Positions 57,763-64,000 of a stretch of DNA of 64,000 nucleotides are shown here, piece by piece. Made by a program: the position numbers and the translations under genes. The stretch's first letter is position 1. Every line of letters starts with the position of its first letter. Source of the DNA: Gp6-AA40 sp035649635 (lineage in GTDB: Bacteria; Acidobacteriota; Vicinamibacteria; Vicinamibacterales; UBA2999); assembly GCA_035649635.1 (NCBI GenBank), contig DASRJE010000059.1:1-64000 (forward strand), written 5' to 3'. The notes beneath the pieces are model-generated. The model was not told the DNA's origin. It ran no database searches and was given only the letters and a program-made list of their open reading frames with translations.

Positions 57763-60312
57763 CTATGGATTCATCCAGTATGCGAATTTGACGAGCAGCA
57801 GGTTGGACGATGGCGTAGAGAAGAGCCCCGAGTAGTCTTTCCCCAAGGCAAAGCGCCCTGGCTCCCCTTGTCCTTCCCGGCCCTGCTGCCACACGACAAA
57901 GACAGTCGAGCCCGGACGATATTCCCAACGCAGCACATTGGTCGTACGGAACGAGAGCACGTTGAAGTCCGCATTGCCGGTATAGGCGTATGGCGCGTAG
58001 CGATCCTCGTATCGTTCGGCGCGGCCGTTCACGAGCTCTTTGTAGCTGACGTAGTGTCCCGTGCTGATGAAGGGCTGGCCGTAGATCTGAAGAGAGAGAT
58101 TCGGCGTCATCGTGTAGTTGACGCGCAGCGTGAGGGAATGCGTCTTCTGCTCGAGGCGTCCAAACACGTAGTGCGACCGATCCGGGTCGACAACTTCCGC
58201 GACCCACTGCGCATCGTTGATGTTGTTGCTGTAGTAGGTGCCGATCTCGGTCGAGAAAGACGAGACCGGGCGGAAAACAACCGTCGGGCCAAGCTCGAAG
58301 AAGCGACCGTAACCATCGCCGCCGAATGCGGAGTTCCAGTTGAAGCTCACGACACGGCGGTCGTTCGTGTTGAACCACTGCCAGATGCTTCGACCGCCCT
58401 CGTTCAGACCGCCAGGGCCGCCACGTGTCAACCGATCGTCGAAGTTGGTGGCGTTGACATTCACGCCGCCACCCGCTCGCCACAAGTTTTGAAATTCCCA
58501 ATTGGCGTTGATATTGCCGCCCAGTTCCAGGCGATCACCAGCAAAGTTGAACGCCGTCCACTGGTTGAAGTTGATGAACCTGCTTCTCGTGTACTTACCG
58601 GGGGTCTGTCTCCTGAGCTGAAAAAAACTGTATTGCGTCGTGACGTCAGCCCGCTGCTGGAATCCGAGGTCGTTGACCTCGAAGCCCGGTGACTTGTACG
58701 CGACACTGACGTTCATCCGTGTTCGCTCGCCGGCGATCTTTCCAAAGGAGGCCATCCCGGAATGGCCGCGCAGCGTGTCGGCGAACGGATCGAGCTCCAG
58801 GTGAGTCGCGTCGGGCCGTTGAAAGCTGTGCACGTTGTTCAGTTGAAGTTGCTCGATCGCCTCGGTCGAGCCCTTCACGCTGCTGCCCGCCCAATAGCCA
58901 TTCAGGCCCCATCGGTTGCCGATTCGCCAGTCGTAGTCGACGCCTCCAGTGATCGCGCTGTCCGGCAGGAATTCCACACCTTCAACGATGTTGCGATGCG
59001 TGGTCGTGAAGATGAAACCAAGAGACGACTGATCGGTGAATTCGCGCCGCGCGCGCGACACCGAGTAGAACGTGCCGGGTTCGACGACTTCGCTGCGGCG
59101 CGCGGAGCCGAACGCAATCTCGGCGTTCTCCTCCTGTGTCGCCGCCGCCAGCACCCCGACCGAAAACTTCCGGACGCGCCCCGTCAGCTTGGTGGCGCCA
59201 AGAATCGTCGCCTGAAGAGGCTGGATGGAATGCTCCTCCGAGCCGAGCGTGGGGGCGCCGCGCGGAGACCGTCCGATCCGTCGTGAATAGAACAGGCTGC
59301 AGTCGCGGCACTGGAACTGATATGTGCCGGAGCCTTCGACGAAGAACGGGCGCTTCTCCGGGAAGAACGTCTCGAACGCGCTCAGGTTCACCACCGCCGG
59401 ATCGGCCTCGACCTGACCGAAGTCAGGATTGACGGTTCCCGTCAGGTTCAAGGCGGGAGTGACGGCGTACTTGAGATCAAGACCCACCGCGATGTCGTGG
59501 TCGGGGCTGTTCTGCAGCGGATTGCCAGCGTCCAGAGGCGTGGTCCCGATCTCGCCAACGACATACGGAACGAGCTCGAGTCGCTTCGCCGCCTGCCCTC
59601 TCGTGACGCCCGTCAAATCGCCGAACGACGAGACGAAGCCACTCACATTCTTGGACAGCAGCGGCCAGCTCGTCGTCTCGTTCAGACGCGCGACGTTTCG
59701 CATCACGGCAAATCCAAGTCGACCGTCACCACCCGCACTGAAACGAAGCTGCGAAAACGGGATCCGGAACTCGGCGCACCATCCGTCCGGGTCCCGGCGT
59801 GCGACAACGTCCCATACGGCGTCCCAACTGTCGTCGCTGTTCGAATCGTTGAACCAATATGAGTCCTGCTTCACGCCGACGGGATTCACGCCGAACTGAT
59901 ATGCCGTACGCCGATCGTGGTACGAGTCAATCAACACGCGGACCCAGTCGGACGAGGAACCCACGTCCCGCCGCGTCAGAAAGCCGACGATGCGATCCGG
60001 TTCGCTATCGAACGCCCGCACCGCCACATAGATGGCGGTGGCATCGAATGCGACCCGCGCCTCGGTGCGCATAGTCGCCGGGGCGCCTTCGCGTGGCTCG
60101 CGCTGCACGAATGAGCTAATGGGAGTGGCCTGCGCCCACGCAGGGTCACTGAGGTCGCCATCGAGGACGATCGGAAGCGTGCCTTCGTGAACCGAAACCG
60201 CCGTCATCTCGGCGGCCGGTCCCTGAGCGAGGGCCGGCGCAAAGAGGCCCCCGGCAATCACGACGGCAAGTGCCTGCACGAGCCTAGAGAACACGCTTCT
60301 CCACAGCAGCAT
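57763..60312 (-). CDS. CBM9-like / DUF5916 outer-membrane protein
   Basis: This 849-aa protein has a signal peptide (QALAVVIAGGLFAPALAQ), an N-terminal carbohydrate-binding family-9-like domain (residues about 40-230: IVLDGDLSDPAWAQATPISSF, RTEARVAFDATAIYVAVRAF, AYQFGVNPVGVKQDSYW, GWCAEFRIPFSQLRFS) and a DUF5916 beta-barrel for the rest (LNLTGTVNPDFGQVEADPAVVNLSAFETFFPEKRPFFVEG is its most conserved block, split across about 40 residues). It ends with aromatic-rich strands and LLVKFAYWMNP. Members sit in the outer membrane. Binding of peptides or glycans has been suggested but not shown. It is monocistronic, with CCCGAGT repeats downstream. Confidence 0.9.
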   Translation of the reverse strand: MLLWRSVFSRLVQALAVVIAGGLFAPALAQGPAAEMTAVSVHEGTLPIVLDGDLSDPAWAQATPISSFVQREPREGAPATMRTEARVAFDATAIYVAVRAFDSEPDRIVGFLTRRDVGSSSDWVRVLIDSYHDRRTAYQFGVNPVGVKQDSYWFNDSNSDDSWDAVWDVVARRDPDGWCAEFRIPFSQLRFSAGGDGRLGFAVMRNVARLNETTSWPLLSKNVSGFVSSFGDLTGVTRGQAAKRLELVPYVVGEIGTTPLDAGNPLQNSPDHDIAVGLDLKYAVTPALNLTGTVNPDFGQVEADPAVVNLSAFETFFPEKRPFFVEGSGTYQFQCRDCSLFYSRRIGRSPRGAPTLGSEEHSIQPLQATILGATKLTGRVRKFSVGVLAAATQEENAEIAFGSARRSEVVEPGTFYSVSRARREFTDQSSLGFIFTTTHRNIVEGVEFLPDSAITGGVDYDWRIGNRWGLNGYWAGSSVKGSTEAIEQLQLNNVHSFQRPDATHLELDPFADTLRGHSGMASFGKIAGERTRMNVSVAYKSPGFEVNDLGFQQRADVTTQYSFFQLRRQTPGKYTRSRFINFNQWTAFNFAGDRLELGGNINANWEFQNLWRAGGGVNVNATNFDDRLTRGGPGGLNEGGRSIWQWFNTNDRRVVSFNWNSAFGGDGYGRFFELGPTVVFRPVSSFSTEIGTYYSNNINDAQWVAEVVDPDRSHYVFGRLEQKTHSLTLRVNYTMTPNLSLQIYGQPFISTGHYVSYKELVNGRAERYEDRYAPYAYTGNADFNVLSFRTTNVLRWEYRPGSTVFVVWQQGREGQGEPGRFALGKDYSGLFSTPSSNLLLVKFAYWMNP

Positions 60313-60366
60313 AAGACGAGCGTCGAGCGATCTCGGTTTAACTGTAGGTCGCAGCCAGATCAGGCG

Positions 60367-61614
60367 CTACGCCGCGGCCGTCCGGACCGTTGAGGGAACG
60401 GTTGGTCCCTGCATAACGGGTTCCCACCGGGAGACGATATAGCGCGCCAGGTCGGCGGTCAGCAGGGCTTGCGAGACTTGCGGGCCCAGGTGGAGGCCGG
60501 CATCGAGCACAGAGGCCGTCAATTGCTGCGCAATTGCGTCCTCGATCCAAAGTCGGCTGACGACGGCTCCGTGATGGGCAAGTCGCACTGTGCCGATGGG
60601 CTCACCAAACCAGGTGATACGCAGGCGGACAGCGTCATAGCCGGCCGCGTCCGAAATTGGGACGACACCGTCTCGCAGGTCAATATGGCGATCGAGCGTC
60701 CGCACCAGGCCACGGCGCGCTGATGGGTGCGGTGCCGGTGCGACCGCGGGGGTTCGCACCAGGGCGGCTGGCTCCCACACTCGTGTGTATCGTGCAGGCA
60801 ATGCCCCACCTGGACGCCAGTACGCGACGTTGCAACTGGCACGCTCCAACGCACGCTGAGTGGCGCCATCGATCGATTCGTAGTCTGGGCGGACACGCCA
60901 CCATTGCCGGCAGAACGGCGCGCCCGCGGGCAGGGTGGGCCGGAAAGGACGACGCAGCGACCGTGGAAGGGCAAGACCGCTGACCGTCATGACCTCCGGA
61001 TCCGAGAGAAAGACGTTCACCAGTGTAGAAACCCAGTTCCGGTCGACGATGGCGTCGCCATCGGTCACGGCGAGAATGTCTCCACGACACTCGGCGATGG
61101 CGCGACGGGACGCCATTCCAACACCAGGCGAGCTGCAGTACCTGATTTGGGGGTACCGCTCACCGATCAGCGCCTCGACGTTTTTGCGATCGTCGGACGC
61201 ATCTATCAACACGAGGTCGAGAGAGGGGTAAGCGAGACGCAATAGCGAATCGAGGCACGGTTGAAGTCGACTCGCGAGCGTCCGGTTACGTACGGCAACC
61301 GTGACGAGCGGCCCGGACGAGATCGAAGGCGGTGGAGACTGCAGGAGCGCTGTCGCGTCGATCGTCCGCAGCGGGCGGCCACCCTGGATGGCACGCTCCG
61401 CGAGCGGCAGCGCACAGGTCCAGGCATGCTGATGCAGGAATTGACGAACCAACGCGGCCCCGTCGAGACGGCCGTCCGTTACCCGACCGGCTCCCCAGCC
61501 GAGTGGACGTCCGTGCAGCCGGAAGAGGACAAGGGCGGATGGGCCTTCCGGCAGCGCCAAATCACTCAGTTTTCGGGTTATCTCAAAATCGACGACCGAC
61601 GCGCCTGCTGACAT
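60367..61614 (-). CDS. GT2 glycosyltransferase flanked by a duplicated accessory domain
   Basis: The start is ATG 61614; the frame extends upstream but would overlap the M61 gene. The protein is 415 aa. Residues 103-265 are a GT-A core: VTVAVRNRTLASRLQPCLDS, LDLVLIDASDD, and TDGDAIVDRNW with the DxD at 185-187. After SCNVAYWR (residues 260-267) the usual acceptor-site ED motif region is missing and the chain goes straight to TRVWEPAALV. Residues about 9-63 (ALVLFRLHGRPLGWGAGRVT) and 317-370 (AVRLRITWFGEPIGTVRLAH) look like two copies of one small domain. The enzyme may be altered or inactive; acceptor unknown. It ends in a basic tail with no membrane segment. Confidence 0.75.
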   Translation of the reverse strand: MSAGASVVDFEITRKLSDLALPEGPSALVLFRLHGRPLGWGAGRVTDGRLDGAALVRQFLHQHAWTCALPLAERAIQGGRPLRTIDATALLQSPPPSISSGPLVTVAVRNRTLASRLQPCLDSLLRLAYPSLDLVLIDASDDRKNVEALIGERYPQIRYCSSPGVGMASRRAIAECRGDILAVTDGDAIVDRNWVSTLVNVFLSDPEVMTVSGLALPRSLRRPFRPTLPAGAPFCRQWWRVRPDYESIDGATQRALERASCNVAYWRPGGALPARYTRVWEPAALVRTPAVAPAPHPSARRGLVRTLDRHIDLRDGVVPISDAAGYDAVRLRITWFGEPIGTVRLAHHGAVVSRLWIEDAIAQQLTASVLDAGLHLGPQVSQALLTADLARYIVSRWEPVMQGPTVPSTVRTAAA

Positions 61615-61724
61615 CCCCACGGTCCATTCTCCGGCGTGTGAGGATGTGCAAGAGTGATACCGAAAGGTGCGCACGAAATAGGTGGCATACTGTGAGGATT
61701 TCAGCCAATTCGGCGGCGCGAGGT

Positions 61725-63485
61725 TCAACCTGAGACAGCTGGATTTCCGCTTTGAGCGAGCCAGAAGTCCAAGATCGTGCGTTGTGCCGTCGAAGCTCTG
61801 GGATCGATTTCGAGCTGCCACGCTTTCAACGGTTCGGTTCCCAACAAGGCGTTGAGACGCATGAGTCGATCGCGGCGCGCCACGAGGATCGCCACTGGGT
61901 CGCCGGCCACATACTGCTCCATTCGCGCATCGAGTTGGTCGGCTCGTATCCTGAACTCGTCGATGGCCACGATCTCATCGTCGACGTTCAGACCAGCCTC
62001 GTATGCCGCCGTCCCTCGCCTCACCTGCGATACGAGCAACCGGCCGTTGTCGATCCGCGTGACGGCACCAAGCGTGGCTTTCCCTGGCAGTCTTCCACTG
62101 AGCGGCTCTGGTGTCTTGAAGCGCAAGCCGAGCACGTCGAGCGCTTCAGAGAAATCGAGTTCGCCCGTCCCTTCCAGCGCCGACTCCCAGAACGTCTCGA
62201 GCGTCGCGCCGGCGACGTCTTCCACCAGTGCGCGAAACTCGGGCTCGCTGTATCCGCGTGAGCCCGAATACCTCACGTACGCTGTCCTCATCACATCGTC
62301 CAGGCTTCGTTGTCCGCGCGAGACATGGCGAATTCTCATGTCGAGAAGAAACGCGACCACCGCACCCTTGATGTAATAACTCATCGAGGTGTTGGGAGAG
62401 TTTTCGTCCGGGCGATAGTGTTTGATCCATGCGTCGAACGAGGCGTTCGTCAGCGATTGCACGCCGCGTCCCGGAGTCGTCTGCAGCGCGTCGATTTTGT
62501 CCGAGAGCGAAGCCAGAAATTCCTCGCGCGTGGACAGTCCCGCACGGTGGAGAAGCAAGTCGCCGTAGTAGTCGGTGATGCCCTCGACGACCCAGAGACT
62601 ACAAGTGTGCACTTCACGCTCGTAATCGAATGGTCCGAGCTCAATTGGTCGCAGGCGTTTGCCGCTCCAGACGTGAAAGAGTTCATGGCTGGCGAGCTCG
62701 AGCCAACCAAGGTACGCCCGCCGCGTACGCGTCGCCCATCTGCTGGTCATCAACACCGCGGAGCTGGAATGCTCGAGACCACCGCCTCCTTCCGTAATCA
62801 TGTTGATGCAGGTGTAGCTGTCGTAGGGGACCGTGCCCCAGAAGCGATGATGCTCCTGCGCAATGATCTCGAGATCGCGCGCGGCACGTGCGCCGTCGAA
62901 CACACCCTCTTCGCCCTCGTCGACCAGCCGATGCGGTTTGCCGTCGATCGCGAATTCGTAGACGACTGGATTTCCCGCGAGAATGGGCGAGTCGACCAGC
63001 ACGTCGTAGGTCGCCGCGGAATAGCGGTGTTCTGCACCAGCGATAACCGGCAGCGAGGTGATCGAGCGGCTCCACGTCGACGGCATGAGCACGGTGATTT
63101 CATGCGGCCGTTCATTCGATTCAGCCAACGTGAGGAACGTCGGGGCGCCGTTGATCAAGGCAAATCCTGATTCGATCCAGTTCGTTCGAACCGACATCTC
63201 TCGGCCGTACACGCGATAGGTCACGACCACCGTTTCGGCGCCGCCGGTTGAGATCGTCCACCGATTCTTGCCGGTCTTGCGGATGAGCAACCCCGCACCG
63301 TCCGTCCCGGTCGCAGCGAGGTTCTCCACGTGACGCTCGTACTCTCGAATCAGATACGACCCCGGAGTCCAGATCGCCATCATCAGCTCTACCTGGTCGC
63401 TCCCGGCAGAGGGGACCTCTGTTCGTACTTCGACGTAGTGCGTGTGCGGCGCGGGGAAACTCAGGGTGTATCGAATCGGGTTCAT
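61725..63485 (-). CDS. M61 family (glycyl aminopeptidase-like) metalloprotease with PDZ domain
   Basis: This 586-aa protein matches the M61 family. Its N-terminal beta-sandwich begins RYTLSFPAPHTHYVEVRTEV. The gluzincin zinc site is H267-E268-L-F-H271 in LASHELFHVWSGKRLRPIEL, with the third ligand Glu in EGITDYYGDLLLHRAG. Upstream, INMITEGGGGLEHSSSAVLM is the family's GGLEH motif. The C-terminus is a PDZ domain (ALGAVTRIDNGRLLVSQVRRGTAAYEAGL). No signal peptide is apparent, so it may act in the cytoplasm, unlike some relatives. It cleaves N-terminal Gly or Ala from peptides. It is followed 110 bp later by the GT2 gene and is divergent from the FAD-linked oxidase. Confidence 0.92.
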   Translation of the reverse strand: MNPIRYTLSFPAPHTHYVEVRTEVPSAGSDQVELMMAIWTPGSYLIREYERHVENLAATGTDGAGLLIRKTGKNRWTISTGGAETVVVTYRVYGREMSVRTNWIESGFALINGAPTFLTLAESNERPHEITVLMPSTWSRSITSLPVIAGAEHRYSAATYDVLVDSPILAGNPVVYEFAIDGKPHRLVDEGEEGVFDGARAARDLEIIAQEHHRFWGTVPYDSYTCINMITEGGGGLEHSSSAVLMTSRWATRTRRAYLGWLELASHELFHVWSGKRLRPIELGPFDYEREVHTCSLWVVEGITDYYGDLLLHRAGLSTREEFLASLSDKIDALQTTPGRGVQSLTNASFDAWIKHYRPDENSPNTSMSYYIKGAVVAFLLDMRIRHVSRGQRSLDDVMRTAYVRYSGSRGYSEPEFRALVEDVAGATLETFWESALEGTGELDFSEALDVLGLRFKTPEPLSGRLPGKATLGAVTRIDNGRLLVSQVRRGTAAYEAGLNVDDEIVAIDEFRIRADQLDARMEQYVAGDPVAILVARRDRLMRLNALLGTEPLKAWQLEIDPRASTAQRTILDFWLAQSGNPAVSG

Positions 63486-63529
63486 GGCTGCGGGCTACAG
63501 GCAATGGGCTGCGAGTACTGGATACGATT

Positions 63530-63595
63530 CCAGGAACGATCCGGATCCCGAGCCCCGGATCCCGAGTCCCGTTCCCGAGTCCCGGATCCCGAACT
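63530..63595. repeat. CCCGAGT-type degenerate repeat in a divergent promoter region
   Basis: CCGGATCCCGAGCC, CCGGATCCCGAGTCCCG, TTCCCGAGTCCC and GGATCCCGAAC: about seven CCCGAGT-like units sit between the M61 start (63485) and the oxidase start (63616). This is the same family as at 57706-57762. They occupy most of the intergenic region in which both promoters must lie. Confidence 0.75.
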
Positions 63596-63615
63596 AGCAT
63601 ACTGAAGAGCGCGCG

Positions 63616-64000
63616 ATGTCCCATCGGATCAAGGCCCGGCGAGCCGCCGCTGCACTGCCGCCTCAGATTGAGCGCGATCAGGCGATCGTGTCGTCGTTTC
63701 TGAGCGACGCGGCGCATGTGCCTGGCGGATTTGCCGACGGTGTCGCGTTCCCTCGAGATGAAGCCGAAGCCGCGTCGCTCGTCGCTCACGCCACGCGTGT
63801 GTTGCCCGTGGGCGCACAGTCCTCGCTCACGGGCGGCGCGACGCCGCGCGGCGACGTCGTTCTCAGCACGCGTGCGCTGACGACGCTCGGCAAGCCCTCG
63901 AAGGGATGCATTCGCGCCGGCGCAGGCGTTGCCCTCAACGTGCTTCAACGCTCCCTTGCGGCGGAGGCGCTGTACTACCCGCCAGTCCCCACGTTTGACG
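63616..64000 (+). CDS. FAD-linked oxidase/glycolate-oxidase-like protein (3' end outside window)
   Basis: The frame starts at ATG 63616 and stays open to the window end, giving the first 128 residues. It has the PCMH-type FAD-binding domain: GVAFPRDEAEAASLVAHATR, then VLPVGAQSSLTGGATPRGDVV, where the GAQSSLTGG pyrophosphate loop is diagnostic of the GlcD/D-lactate dehydrogenase/VAO family, and GCIRAGAGVALNVLQRSLAA. These are oxidases or dehydrogenases of 2-hydroxy acids. The C-terminal half that decides the substrate is missing, so the subfamily is unknown. It is divergent from the M61 gene across a CCCGAGT array. Confidence 0.88.
   Translation, partial: MSHRIKARRAAAALPPQIERDQAIVSSFLSDAAHVPGGFADGVAFPRDEAEAASLVAHATRVLPVGAQSSLTGGATPRGDVVLSTRALTTLGKPSKGCIRAGAGVALNVLQRSLAAEALYYPPVPTFD

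Overview
The window is GC-rich, densely coding bacterial chromosome. Its gene families point to Acidobacteriota, probably class Vicinamibacteria (subdivision 6). These include an ADOP-type permease, a DUF1800/DUF1501 pair, a DUF6152/LVIVD operon, several secreted 'PDGKPDLSGIW'-type proteins, bacillithiol genes, a monomeric isocitrate dehydrogenase and a CBM9/DUF5916 outer-membrane protein. This assignment is inferred from family content; there is no rRNA in the window. I saw no tRNA, rRNA, CRISPR array, prophage or complete transposon.

Layout. 1-6.5 kb: partial TetR regulator, an SDR-type epimerase, the DUF1501/DUF1800 pair, a VOC protein and a TerC membrane protein, with the 1-6.5 kb block bracketed by inverted clusters of a 22-bp repeat. 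6.5-10 kb: a tightly overlapping cupredoxin / HD-GYP receptor / outer-membrane protein operon. 10-19.7 kb: FMN reductase with a zinc ribbon, DinB and HAD proteins, an ankyrin-GH63 operon, bacillithiol genes bshA-bshB1 and an amine-oxidase-like FAD enzyme. 19.8-31.4 kb: penicillin-acylase family hydrolase, winged-helix/TPR regulator, NHL propeller protein, uracil/thymine DNA glycosylase with an odd start, a beta-helix protein, an ECF sigma factor and a c-type cytochrome. 31.4-42.3 kb: secreted-protein operons, a PQQ alcohol dehydrogenase of predicted lanthanide type, an ADOP permease, a foldback DNA element, an NTF2-like protein, a ModA-like protein and a double CMD protein. 42.5-54 kb: secreted DinB, purE-purK, icd, an MBL lipoprotein, a haem/beta-propeller protein, a decayed PEP-CTERM gene, an M16 protease pair and DinB. 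54-64 kb: an argH / 30-aa membrane peptide / sodium:solute symporter / short asparaginase operon, DUF5916 protein, an unusual GT2, an M61 protease and a partial FAD-linked oxidase.

Most genes encode periplasmic, secreted or outer-membrane proteins, fitting a soil heterotroph that handles peptides, beta-lactam-like amides, glycans and alcohols. Core metabolism appears as purine synthesis (purEK), the TCA cycle (icd) and low-molecular-weight thiol synthesis (bshAB).

The most distinctive property of the window is its short repetitive DNA: several unrelated families of 7-9-nt tandem or foldback repeats and CTACG-tailed hairpins. They occupy every convergent gene junction longer than about 45 bp. 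In a few places they have entered coding sequence: the spacer just before the predicted catalytic serine of the acylase, the signal peptide of an M16 protein, the N-terminus of an NHL protein and the stop codon of the asparaginase. The best candidate for an undescribed gene is the 30-codon transmembrane peptide that overlaps both argH and the symporter gene by 4 bp.
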